NCBI GenBank assembly: GCA_947457395.1
Contig: CANGVA010000007.1
Coordinates: 1-64,000, forward strand
From: Bacteroidota bacterium
Lineage (GTDB): Bacteria > Bacteroidota > Bacteroidia > UKL13-3
DNA: 64,000 nt
Direction: 5' to 3'
A program made the translations under genes and the position numbers. Positions 1 through 9,191 of the stretch are shown here, piece by piece. Within the stretch, counting starts at the first letter, position 1. Every line of letters starts with the position of its first letter. The notes beneath the pieces were generated by a model. The model was given only the letters and a program-made list of their open reading frames with translations, was not told the DNA's origin and did no database searches.

Positions 1-2
1 AA

Positions 3-146
3 CTTATCAGCACACAGGAAATCAACCCTGAGTTAGGAATGAACAACCTGGAGATAAACGAATCTGAGTTGAAGGCAGGAATGTATATTGTGCGCATTAC
101 ACAAGGTGAAATAAGCAAGCATATACGTGTAGTGAAACAACAGTAA
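3..146 (+). CDS. 3' end of a type IX secretion (T9SS) C-terminal sorting-domain protein (partial, truncated by window start)
   Basis: Frame 3 reads LISTQEINPELGMNNLEINESELKAGMYIVRITQGEISKHIRVVKQQ*, the typical T9SS type A tail (L..G.Y.V.I..G...KH.R..K). Confidence 0.75.
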   Translation, partial: LISTQEINPELGMNNLEINESELKAGMYIVRITQGEISKHIRVVKQQ

Positions 147-166
147 GATTGAAAAGTAAATGCTAG

Positions 167-199
167 AAAACGGGGTAAATAATCTTTACCCCGTTTTTT
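167..199 (+). terminator. Rho-independent terminator
   Basis: AAAACGGGGTAAA-TAATC-TTTACCCCGTTTT: perfect 13-bp stem, 5-nt loop, followed by a T run, 20 nt after a stop codon. Confidence 0.9.
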
Positions 200-209
200 A
201 TATTTTCGA

Positions 210-392
210 ATGATGCAATTTGGCTTTGATCGATGCCCTTATTGTGGCAATATATCCGGATTTATATATGTGCATGGACACTACCAGTGTAAGCAGTGTA
301 ATAATAATGTAATGCCTTGCTGTGGGGGAGAACAAGAAGAAGATAGCAGCAAAGATGAAAGCAGTGACCATGAGTCTTCTTGTTCAACATAA
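210..392 (+). CDS. Small Cys-rich zinc-ribbon-like protein
   Basis: 60 aa with CPYCGN...CKQCNNN.MPCCGG Cys pairs and an acidic/Ser tail. Confidence 0.7.
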   Translation: MMQFGFDRCPYCGNISGFIYVHGHYQCKQCNNNVMPCCGGEQEEDSSKDESSDHESSCST

Positions 393-456
393 GAATGTTT
401 TAGGAGCTTTAATATTATTTTGGAATGCGAGATTTGTATAAAGAGGAAACTTTCTG

Positions 457-1464
457 TTAAAAAGATTTGAATCCTACAGCAGCTCTAACTTCTCTCATAG
501 TTTGGTTGGCGCTTTCCATTGCTTTCTCAGCGCCTATTTTTGCAACTTTAGCAAGTAATACATCGTCTTGTTTGATGGCTTCAATTTTTTCTCGAATTGG
601 TTGAAGAAAAACAACCATGTCTTCAGCGAGTTGTTTTTTTAAATCACCATATCTGATGTTGCATTTAGCATGTGATTCTTTATAATGATTAAGGGTATCG
701 GTAGTAGAAACTGCCTGCATCAGATCAAATAAATTCTGAATAGCCTGACTTGGTGTACTATTTGGCTCAACAGGACCTGTATCGGTAACAGCACGGCTAA
801 TTTTTTTACGAATGAGTTCAGGTGAATCAGTCAGGTTAATTACGTTGCCATCACCATCACTTTTACTCATTTTTCCTCCACCTTGTAATCCCGGAATTTT
901 AATCAATTCTGTACCGTAGTTAAATGCGTGAGGTTCAGGAAAAATATCACTTTCATACATTCTGTTGAATCTGCTGGCAAAAGTTCTGGCCATTTCCAAA
1001 TGTTGCTCCTGGTCTTTCCCTACAGGTACTTTTACTGCTTTATGTATAATGATATCAGCAGCCATTAACACAGGGTAGGTAAGCAAGCCTGCATTGATAT
1101 TGTTTGGTTGCGTTCTGGCTTTTTCTTTAAATGATGCCACGCGTTCCAACTCGCCAAGATAAGCATGCATATTGAGGATCATGTATAGTTCAGGTATCTG
1201 TGCTAAATCACTCTGGATATAAAGCGCACATGCATCCGGATCTAAGCCACAGGCCAGGTATTCGGCCAGCACGGTTTTTACATTTTCATGTAAATCTTTT
1301 GGATTAGGATGGGTGGTGAGGGAGTGATAATCGGCAATAAAAAAATAGCACCGGTAATCATGCTGCATCTTAATGAAGTTTTTAACAGCACCCATATAGT
1401 TACCCAAATGTAAATTACCGGTAGGCCTAATACCACTTACGACAATTTCTTTACTCGATTTCAT
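457..1464 (-). CDS. trpS: Tryptophanyl-tRNA synthetase
   Basis: VSGIRPTGNLHLGNYMGA and KMSKSDGDGN class I signatures. Start placed at MKSSKE; the ORF track starts 8 codons upstream. Confidence 0.95.
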   Translation of the reverse strand: MKSSKEIVVSGIRPTGNLHLGNYMGAVKNFIKMQHDYRCYFFIADYHSLTTHPNPKDLHENVKTVLAEYLACGLDPDACALYIQSDLAQIPELYMILNMHAYLGELERVASFKEKARTQPNNINAGLLTYPVLMAADIIIHKAVKVPVGKDQEQHLEMARTFASRFNRMYESDIFPEPHAFNYGTELIKIPGLQGGGKMSKSDGDGNVINLTDSPELIRKKISRAVTDTGPVEPNSTPSQAIQNLFDLMQAVSTTDTLNHYKESHAKCNIRYGDLKKQLAEDMVVFLQPIREKIEAIKQDDVLLAKVAKIGAEKAMESANQTMREVRAAVGFKSF

Positions 1465-1590
1465 GTGCCGAAAATAAGAAAGATTCATGGAATGGCTAAA
1501 TTTTATAACGCCATCTCTTTTTTTAATCTATTAAAATGTGCCTGCCGTTTAATGGATTGAACCATCGAAGCTTAATAATGAGCAGTAAAG

Positions 1591-2520
1591 TTATTGTGGA
1601 GAGCTGCCTGCCAATAGATACATAATGGCCATGCGTGTTGCCACACCATTTTCAACCTGATCCAGGATGATGCTGTGTTTGCTATCCGCAACATCGCTCG
1701 TTATTTCAACACCTCTGTTTATCGGACCCGGATGCATAATGACTATCTCCTTGTTTAGTTTTTGCAGTTTTTCTTTGTTAAGCCCAAACAGCATAGAGTA
1801 TTCACGTAATGACGGAAAGTATTTTATTTCTTGGCGCTCCAGCTGAATGCGCAGCATATTGGCCACATCACACCATTGCAATGCTTTCATGAGGTCATGT
1901 TCTATTTTTACGCCAAGGCTAGCTATATGTTTCGGGATAAGTGTGGTTGGGCCGCAAACCATAACTTCGGCACCCAGTTTTTGCAGGCAAAAAATATTGG
2001 ATAAAGCAACACGGGAATGTGTTATATCACCTACAATTACTACTTTTTTCCCTTTTACACTTCCAAGTTTTTCTCTGATGGAATAGGCATCCAGAAGCGC
2101 CTGCGTAGGGTGCTCATGTGTTCCGTCACCGGCATTTATAATTTGTGCATTAATATGTTTGGCCAGAAACAGGCAAGCGCCCGGAGCGGGGTGACGCATC
2201 ACCACCATATCCACTTTCATTGAGAGGATATTTTTTACGGTATCTACCAGCGTTTCACCTTTGCTAACAGAAGAAGAGGATGCTGAAAAATTAATAACAT
2301 CCGCACTGAGTCTTTTTTGAGCCAGTTCAAAAGAAATCCGGGTACGTGTAGAGTTCTCAAAGAAGATATTGGCTATAGTTACATCACGTAGGGAAGGAAC
2401 TTTCTTAATGGGGCGGTTAATGATGGCTTTAAAATTATCCGCTGTTTCAAAAACCAGCTCAATGTCTTCACGTGTAAGATCTTTTATTCCGAGCAGGTGC
2501 TTTTGCGAAAATCTTTTCAT
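1591..2520 (-). CDS. pyrB: Aspartate carbamoyltransferase catalytic subunit
   Basis: FFENSTRTRISFE, GDGTHEHPTQALLDAYSI, MHPGPINRGVE motifs. Confidence 0.95.
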   Translation of the reverse strand: MKRFSQKHLLGIKDLTREDIELVFETADNFKAIINRPIKKVPSLRDVTIANIFFENSTRTRISFELAQKRLSADVINFSASSSSVSKGETLVDTVKNILSMKVDMVVMRHPAPGACLFLAKHINAQIINAGDGTHEHPTQALLDAYSIREKLGSVKGKKVVIVGDITHSRVALSNIFCLQKLGAEVMVCGPTTLIPKHIASLGVKIEHDLMKALQWCDVANMLRIQLERQEIKYFPSLREYSMLFGLNKEKLQKLNKEIVIMHPGPINRGVEITSDVADSKHSIILDQVENGVATRMAIMYLLAGSSPQ

Positions 2521-2528
2521 TCCTTTAT

Positions 2529-3071
2529 TCAGTTTTGTGTGATGATGTGGATTACATCCTGTTTATTGTTTTCAGTCCACTCTACTTTAACCTTATCGTT
2601 GGCTCTTGTATCAACTGCTATACCTGTATAGTCCGGTTGTATAGGTAGATGACGGCTAAACCTCCTATCTACCAATACCAGTAACTCTACTTTTGCAGGC
2701 CTGCCAAAATCTGTTAAAGCATCTAGCGCAGAGCGTATCGTTCTTCCGGTATAAAGAACATCATCAATCAACACAATATGTTTATCTGCTACTGTAAAGT
2801 TTATATCCATAGCGCTGGGCAGAATCTGTTCGTTTCCCCTTCTGAAATCATCCCTGTAAAAGGCAATATCCAATTCACCGTAAAGGATGTTACTTTTACC
2901 TGTTAGTTGCTTTATTCTGTTATAAATTCTTTTGGAAAGGTAGGTTCCCCTGGGCTGAAGCCCGATGATGGCACTGTTTTGAAAAGTTCCGTGTTTCTCA
3001 ATTAACTCAATGCACAACCGGTCAATGGTAATGTCAAATTGTTTTTTTTCGAGTATAACCTTTGAACTCAT
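2529..3071 (-). CDS. pyrR: Bifunctional pyr operon regulator / uracil phosphoribosyltransferase
   Basis: VLIDDVLYTGRTIRSALDAL PRPP-binding motif, PyrR length, adjacent to pyrB. Confidence 0.92.
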   Translation of the reverse strand: MSSKVILEKKQFDITIDRLCIELIEKHGTFQNSAIIGLQPRGTYLSKRIYNRIKQLTGKSNILYGELDIAFYRDDFRRGNEQILPSAMDINFTVADKHIVLIDDVLYTGRTIRSALDALTDFGRPAKVELLVLVDRRFSRHLPIQPDYTGIAVDTRANDKVKVEWTENNKQDVIHIITQN

Positions 3072-3196
3072 CTGCTGTTGTTTTAAGTTTACCTAATGGC
3101 TTATGATGCTTTTTCAGGCACTTAAATTTGCTTCAAATATCGTAATTTATTATTTAAATCCCTATGAAAGGCTTCATTTTGGGAGTGTTATGTAAA

Positions 3197-3610
3197 TTAT
3201 TTGCCATTCTCGGCCAGGCTCAGTATGTGGTCAAACTCAATACGTGTAACCTTCCCAACGCTAAGGCGGCTCAATCTTACCAAATCCATTTCAGCTAATC
3301 TTTTATCGGATTTGATCTGCTCCAGCGTTACTGGACTTTTTAATTTCTGAAATGGTTTGAACTCAACAACACTCCAGTCGCCTTCCTTGGCAGTTGGATC
3401 AGAGTAATGCTCCTTTACTACTTGTGCAATTCCAACAATTGCTTTGCCTTCGTTGCTGTGGTACCAAAATGCCAAATCACCTTTTTTCATTGCACGCAGG
3501 TTATTTCTGGCTGCAAAGTTTCTTACGCCATCCCAAACGGTTTTCTTGTCTTTTTCAAACTGTTCCCAGCTATACTTAAATGGTTCTGATTTTATAAGCC
3601 AGTAATTCAT
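3197..3610 (-). CDS. EVE domain-containing protein
   Basis: MNYWLIKSEP..YSWEQFEKDKKTVWDGVRNFAARNNLRAMKKGDLAFWYHS is the EVE family signature. Confidence 0.9.
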   Translation of the reverse strand: MNYWLIKSEPFKYSWEQFEKDKKTVWDGVRNFAARNNLRAMKKGDLAFWYHSNEGKAIVGIAQVVKEHYSDPTAKEGDWSVVEFKPFQKLKSPVTLEQIKSDKRLAEMDLVRLSRLSVGKVTRIEFDHILSLAENGK

Positions 3611-3629
3611 ATCCGTTATTTGGTGTTAA

Positions 3630-4940
3630 TTATTCTTTGTAAAAAAGCCATTTCCCTAATTCCTTGTATGTTGGTTTTTTTCCATACATGAGTATTCCAA
3701 CCCTGTATATGCGGCCTGCCAGCCAAACAGTAAAGATAAATCCAACAATCATTGCAGCCATTGAAACGAAGACTTCCCAGAATGGTACACCAAACGGGAT
3801 ACGCACCATCATAACCACTGGTGAGGTGAATGGAATGATAGAGAGCCAAAAAGCCAAATCGCCACTGGGGTTGGATGTAACAACACTTTGTGCTAAAACA
3901 AATGCGAATACAAGTGGTAAGGTGATAGGTAGCATAAATTGCTGCGTATCGGTTTCATTATCGACAGCAGAGCCAATGGCAGCGAATAAGGAACCATAAA
4001 ATAAATAGCCTGATATGAAATAAAAGATGAACATGGTTATAATCATCGTATAATTAAAACCGGCCAGAGCCTGCAGTGTGTTGCTAAATTCATTTTCTGT
4101 TGATGTTGCCTGCATTGCAGGTCCAATTTCAGTAGGCAAATTCATTGATGATAGCACCACACCGGATACTGCACTTCCCAAAGCAAAAATGATCAATATC
4201 CAGATAACAAATTGGGTAAGGCCTACAAGCGCAATTCCGGTAATTTTACCCATCATCAATTCAAATGGTTTTAAGGATGAAATAATTACTTCTATAATGC
4301 GATTAGATTTTTCTTCAATTACCCCACGCATCACTTGCACACCATATAGAAAGATAAACAGGTAGATTAGAATTGCGCATACATAACCGATGGCAGTTGA
4401 TGCTCCTGCGCTGCTAGATTGAATACCCCTGGAGGTAACTTTAGCAGTTTTAATAACTACATTGGTTTTATTAATACTCTTAATCACCGTCTGATCAATA
4501 CCATATTGTTTTAATTTAAGTTCTTTAATGACTTGTTCCATTTCCTTCTCAATGTAGTTAATGGTGGTAATGCTGGGCTGATCGTTTGCCACCAAAGAAA
4601 CACCCTTCACATTATCATATGTAGCCTTAGGGATATTTAAAACGGCATAGAAGCCTTCAGATTCAATGAACTTAAGCTCTTCAGCTTCATCTGCAATTAA
4701 TCCATATACAAACTCAAGATTAGTTTTATTTTTTATTTTACCTATGAATAATCCGCTGTTGTCTGATACGTAAATACGTTTCATGCTATCACCCAGATCG
4801 CGGTTAAACACAAAGTAAAATATGAGACCATAGAACAATACGATGAGTAAAGGCGCGAGTATGGTCATTATCAGAAATGATCTCTTCCTCACCCTTGATA
4901 AGTACTCACGCTTTACTACAAGCAGTATCTTTTTTATCAT
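3630..4940 (-). CDS. ABC-2 type (NatB-like) transporter permease
   Basis: N-terminal single TM, large extracytoplasmic domain, then multi-TM with RGVIEEKSNRIIEVIISSLKPFELMMGKI typical of NatB/ABC2 permeases. Confidence 0.88.
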   Translation of the reverse strand: MIKKILLVVKREYLSRVRKRSFLIMTILAPLLIVLFYGLIFYFVFNRDLGDSMKRIYVSDNSGLFIGKIKNKTNLEFVYGLIADEAEELKFIESEGFYAVLNIPKATYDNVKGVSLVANDQPSITTINYIEKEMEQVIKELKLKQYGIDQTVIKSINKTNVVIKTAKVTSRGIQSSSAGASTAIGYVCAILIYLFIFLYGVQVMRGVIEEKSNRIIEVIISSLKPFELMMGKITGIALVGLTQFVIWILIIFALGSAVSGVVLSSMNLPTEIGPAMQATSTENEFSNTLQALAGFNYTMIITMFIFYFISGYLFYGSLFAAIGSAVDNETDTQQFMLPITLPLVFAFVLAQSVVTSNPSGDLAFWLSIIPFTSPVVMMVRIPFGVPFWEVFVSMAAMIVGFIFTVWLAGRIYRVGILMYGKKPTYKELGKWLFYKE

Positions 4941-4958
4941 AAAACCAAAGGTATTAAA

Positions 4959-6383
4959 TTACTGAATACCTTTTTCAATAAAGTCTTTTACTTGCTCAAC
5001 AGATAATCTTTTGGCTACTATCTTTTTTTCTTTATTCAGCAGGTACAGCACTGGTGTACTGTTAACATCGTACAATCTGTGGTAGCCACTCTCATGTTTT
5101 GGATCATGCACGTTTGTCCAGGGGAGCTTGTTTTCATTGATATATTTTCTCCACTCAACATAATCTGTGGTTGACCCTAATGCATAGATATCAAATTTTT
5201 TCTTCTTGGATACATTCTTTGCCAGATTGAGTTCTTTGTACAGGGTTAGTAACTTAGGTATTTCTTCTTTGCATCGGCCACAATGCGGATCCCAGAAAAG
5301 TACCAGCGTATAATCTGCCTCAATATTATAAAGCACTTGGTATTTCATAGCAGAATCAGGTAGTGTAAGGTTTTGTGCTTTAATGCCAATTAGCGTGTTT
5401 CTAAGTGTATTGGCACGATCGGTAATTTTAAACCGAAGCGCCTCATCAACCCACGGGCTTAATTCTTTCTTTGTATAATATGCATCAACCATATGCACAA
5501 ATACTGCATCCATACCCATGTATTGAGATGTCTCATAGTGGTTGGTAATCCAATAAATACACCATTTACTAATATCTTTACTTTTTAACGTTTTCATTAT
5601 CAAAAAATCAGCTGCTGCATTGATTGAGTCAGGTATCTGAAGGGTAAGTTTGGTCATAAAGTTTTCAATCTTAGGATGGAACACAGGTGTTCTTGAGATG
5701 CGATCATCCGCAAAGTCAAACCCATCAAAATAATCTTGCTTGTAATAATTATACTGAAAATTGGAGTCCAGTAATTCACCTTTTGGGCCAAGCGGAGGTT
5801 CAGGTATATCAACCTCCTCCATCATTCTAAAAATCTTGGAAATGAGAAAATTAGGTGTTGTCTTAATCACATTGGCTCGGTAATCCTCCAATAACTGTTG
5901 TAAATCTTTCAATTCTCTTAAATATTTTGATGCGTTTGCAGTATCATTTGCGGCTTTAGCCTGCTTCATTTTTCTATCCAGCTCCATTCCAACCTTGCCT
6001 TTTTCATTAGCAAATTTTGAATATGCAAAAAATGCTGCACATTCCGAAGAGCCTTTTACTACCATGCTTCCAATATAATCTGCTGTATCGGTCTCCATTG
6101 TGAATTCCTGCTCATTTACCACAAAGTCAAATAATAGACGTTTGTCTTGTGATGCAATAATGTACACTCCCCCTGGTAATGAATCGCGACCCTTAAATAT
6201 ACACTTACCTGTTGCATCCGTGCGTGAGCTGTCTCTGATATAGGTCTTGTCTCCATAGTAATATCCTAAGAGATAGGTTTGATTGGCCCCGCCTTTCACT
6301 TTAAATGTTATTTGATACGCTTTTAGTTGGTTAACTCCGGCAAGTAATAAACCTGCCAAAAGCAATAAATATCTGTTTTTCAT
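4959..6383 (-). CDS. Thioredoxin-like (TlpA/AhpC-TSA) lipoprotein or periplasmic protein with N-terminal DUF4369/DUF5106-like region
   Basis: Signal peptide; C-terminal VLFWDPHCGRCKEEIPKLLTLYKEL thioredoxin-fold CxxC motif. Confidence 0.85.
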   Translation of the reverse strand: MKNRYLLLLAGLLLAGVNQLKAYQITFKVKGGANQTYLLGYYYGDKTYIRDSSRTDATGKCIFKGRDSLPGGVYIIASQDKRLLFDFVVNEQEFTMETDTADYIGSMVVKGSSECAAFFAYSKFANEKGKVGMELDRKMKQAKAANDTANASKYLRELKDLQQLLEDYRANVIKTTPNFLISKIFRMMEEVDIPEPPLGPKGELLDSNFQYNYYKQDYFDGFDFADDRISRTPVFHPKIENFMTKLTLQIPDSINAAADFLIMKTLKSKDISKWCIYWITNHYETSQYMGMDAVFVHMVDAYYTKKELSPWVDEALRFKITDRANTLRNTLIGIKAQNLTLPDSAMKYQVLYNIEADYTLVLFWDPHCGRCKEEIPKLLTLYKELNLAKNVSKKKKFDIYALGSTTDYVEWRKYINENKLPWTNVHDPKHESGYHRLYDVNSTPVLYLLNKEKKIVAKRLSVEQVKDFIEKGIQ

Positions 6384-6417
6384 ATTATGTCTGTAAAAAT
6401 AACGCCTCTTTCGTCAG

Positions 6418-6447
6418 CAAAAATATGTAAGCACATGATTTAACAAA
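6418..6447 (-). promoter_or_regulatory. Bacteroidota-type promoter for the thioredoxin-like gene
   Basis: Minus strand TTTG (6447-6444) - N18 - TATTTTTG (6425-6418), matching TTTG/TAnnTTTG; about 35 nt upstream of ATG 6383. Confidence 0.7.
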
Positions 6448-6512
6448 ATATTAAGAGTGACGTATATCATATTTACTAACGGATAAGGGCTGTAAACTTG
6501 TAATGCAATTAA

Positions 6513-6908
6513 ATGCATACTAAAATGGAATCAAGAAAACATGTAACTGAACTTCACACCGATAGGGTTGAATGGTTAAAAAAACTTATGTTTTACAAAG
6601 ACGATGTGGCATCGCACCTAAACAGACTGGCTGAGGTGGTGCAGAATAATAATAAGGTTGAAGTTACCAGTATGGCTGAGCATTTTCAGAACCTGTTTAT
6701 CAGGCAATTAGAGGTAAATGATGAGTTGCGCCATGAAATTAATGAAGAGTCAAGGCTATTTGCGGTAACTGAAGCCCAAAACCCGGTAGCAACTGACAGA
6801 AAACTGGCAACCGATCATACAGTATTGCGCGATAAAGTTGAAACGTATGAGAAGCTATTTAATGAACTTAGACTTGAATTTAATACTTTCGTGAGCAAAA
6901 CGCTGTAA
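6513..6908 (+). CDS. Conserved-looking coiled-coil hypothetical protein
   Basis: 131-aa helical, charged ORF closely preceding the next gene; intergenic spacing supports coding. Confidence 0.7.
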   Translation: MHTKMESRKHVTELHTDRVEWLKKLMFYKDDVASHLNRLAEVVQNNNKVEVTSMAEHFQNLFIRQLEVNDELRHEINEESRLFAVTEAQNPVATDRKLATDHTVLRDKVETYEKLFNELRLEFNTFVSKTL

Positions 6909-6913
6909 GGCTT

Positions 6914-8266
6914 TTGTTAACACTACCACCAATATTTATATCAAGAATTCAGGCTCAACTTAAACATGAGTCTGAATTTTTTTTTGAATCACTGCCTTCA
7001 AGTCCGGTTGTTAGTGTTCGCTTAAATCCATTGAAGCCTACTGAGGTATTTGATCAAACAGATATGGTGCCTTGGTGCAAGCAGGCCTTTTATCTGCAGC
7101 AGCGCCCTTCATTTATAGCAGATCCGCTGTTTCATGCCGGTGCTTACTATGTCCAGGAAAGCTCATCTATGTTTTTACATCATGTTTTTACCTGTATTCG
7201 CCAGCAGCAGCAGGCCCCCATCTGTGTATTGGATGTTTGCGCGGCACCTGGTGGCAAAAGTACATTAATTGCCTCTTTGCTCAAGGATGATGATGTATTG
7301 CTCAGTAACGAAATTATCAGAACACGTGTATTAACGCTGATGGACAATTTAAACAAATGGGGCAGAGCAAATACATTTGTTTCCAATAATGATCCTGCCG
7401 AGTTAGGTAAGCTCGCACAAACATTTGATGTGGTAGTGGTAGATGCCCCTTGTTCAGGTGAAGGTATGTTTAGAAAAGATAAACATGCAATAAATGAGTG
7501 GAGTGAGGCAAATGTTGAGCTTTGCGCAGCTAGGCAAAAAAGAATCTTACATGATGTGCTGCCATCCCTTAAACCTGGAGGTATGCTTGTTTATGCTACC
7601 TGCACTTATAATCATCAGGAAAATGAGGATCAAATAAAATGGCTTACTGAAAGTTTTGGATTGGAAGCCGTGCAAATACCCATCCCTGATACATGGCCTA
7701 TTGAGCAAACTGCTTATCATGGTTTCAGATTTTGGCCTCATAAAGTTAAAGGTGAAGGTTTGTTTATGGTTTGTCTGCAGAAGCCTGCAGAAAGTATTTC
7801 AAATGCTATAATCAAAACAAAATCCGAATGGGGTAATGCAAGGCAAAGAGCATTGTTGGCACCTTTTTTAAGCGAGCCCGACTTGTTTCAGATAAAACTT
7901 GTAAATAACCAATATGTAGCCATCCCGAAACAACTTGCAGGATTCTATGATAAGTTAACCAAGTCGCTTAAATTGGTAAAGTCCGGCATTTGTATGGGAG
8001 AACTAAAACATAATCAACTCATCCCATCTCATGAATTGGCATTATCTGTGAATCTATCGGCTGATATTCCTTATGCAGAACTTACCTTGGAGCAAGCACA
8101 ATCGTATTTGAAAAAAGGTAATTTACCTGCTAGCATTTTTAATGGCAGCGGTTGGCAAACCGTAAGATTCAAAGGGCTCTCACTGGGTTGGGTAAAAGTA
8201 CTTCCAAACAGGGTTAATAATTATTTACCTGCCGCATTGCGCGTTCTAAAAACAATTGAAGACTAA
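6914..8266 (+). CDS. RsmB/NOP-family (RsmF-like) rRNA cytosine-C5 methyltransferase (TTG start)
   Basis: DVCAAPGGKSTLIASLL, VVVDAPCSGEGMFRKD, LVYATCTYNHQENE motifs (NOL1/NOP2/Sun). Confidence 0.92.
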   Translation: MLTLPPIFISRIQAQLKHESEFFFESLPSSPVVSVRLNPLKPTEVFDQTDMVPWCKQAFYLQQRPSFIADPLFHAGAYYVQESSSMFLHHVFTCIRQQQQAPICVLDVCAAPGGKSTLIASLLKDDDVLLSNEIIRTRVLTLMDNLNKWGRANTFVSNNDPAELGKLAQTFDVVVVDAPCSGEGMFRKDKHAINEWSEANVELCAARQKRILHDVLPSLKPGGMLVYATCTYNHQENEDQIKWLTESFGLEAVQIPIPDTWPIEQTAYHGFRFWPHKVKGEGLFMVCLQKPAESISNAIIKTKSEWGNARQRALLAPFLSEPDLFQIKLVNNQYVAIPKQLAGFYDKLTKSLKLVKSGICMGELKHNQLIPSHELALSVNLSADIPYAELTLEQAQSYLKKGNLPASIFNGSGWQTVRFKGLSLGWVKVLPNRVNNYLPAALRVLKTIED

Positions 8267-8300
8267 ATCTGATTTCCAGTCAAGGAAAAATCTCTGATAA

Positions 8301-9125
8301 TTATTCGGCTTTTTTTTCTAGCAGCTTAAATACGTCATAGCTAAAGCCGGTAAAACTGAAGCCGCCATCATGAAATAGATTTTGCATGGTTACTTTGCGT
8401 GTATAATCACTAAACAGCGAAATACAATAATCTGCACATTCCTGCGCACTAGCATTTCCTAAGGGAGAAAGAGCCTCGGCATAATCATAAAAATCGCCAA
8501 ATCCTTTTACACCACTTCCGGCAGTTGTCATGGTTGGACTTTGTGAAATGGTGTTTACACGAACCTTTTTATCTTTCCCAAAACGGTAACCAAAACTGCG
8601 TGCATAGCTTTCAAGCAATGATTTGGCATCTCCCATTTCATGGTAATCAGGGAAAACGCGTTGTGCACCTATATAGGTCAATGCCACAATAGATCCCCAT
8701 TCTTTCATTGCATCTTTATTCCAAAGAGTTTGCATCAATCTGTGGAAACTGATGGATGAAATATCCAAGGTGTCGTGCATAAATTTGTAATCAAGATTGG
8801 TATAATCTTTACCTTTTCTAATGTTTAAACTCATCCCAACCGAATGAAGCACAAAATCTATCTTACCACCTAAAATTTCAAGCGACTGGTTTACGAGGTT
8901 TTCCATGTCCTCATTCTTGCTCACATCACAAGGAATAATTTTGGCATCACCGCAGGCTGCTGCCAGGTTGTTTATCTCGCCCATGCGCATGGCAATAGGG
9001 GCGTTGGTTAATACAAAGCGGGCGCCTTCGGCATGAGCTTTTAATGCTACCTGCCAGGCAATAGATTTATCATTGAGCGCACCAAAAATAATTCCTGTTT
9101 TGCCTTTTAAAATTCCGTTAGCCAT
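8301..9125 (-). CDS. fabI: Enoyl-[acyl-carrier-protein] reductase (NADH)
   Basis: SDR-like KGKTGIIFGALNDKSIAWQVA, FVLHSVG, SYARSFGYRFGKDKKVRVNTISQSP, characteristic of FabI. Confidence 0.92.
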   Translation of the reverse strand: MANGILKGKTGIIFGALNDKSIAWQVALKAHAEGARFVLTNAPIAMRMGEINNLAAACGDAKIIPCDVSKNEDMENLVNQSLEILGGKIDFVLHSVGMSLNIRKGKDYTNLDYKFMHDTLDISSISFHRLMQTLWNKDAMKEWGSIVALTYIGAQRVFPDYHEMGDAKSLLESYARSFGYRFGKDKKVRVNTISQSPTMTTAGSGVKGFGDFYDYAEALSPLGNASAQECADYCISLFSDYTRKVTMQNLFHDGGFSFTGFSYDVFKLLEKKAE

Positions 9126-9191
9126 ATTCTGTAAATATTAATAGGTTTTTATCGATGCAAGTTTATACTTTTTCCTATTACATTTGGCAAA

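Noticed and set aside
3072-3196. PyrR-type transcription attenuator upstream of pyrR
   Set aside because: No CCAGAGAGG-like anti-antiterminator or terminator/antiterminator pair is visible.
3616-4365. ORFs (77, 111 and 95 aa) inside the ABC permease on either strand
   Set aside because: Alternative-frame or antisense ORFs within a clear CDS; no independent support.
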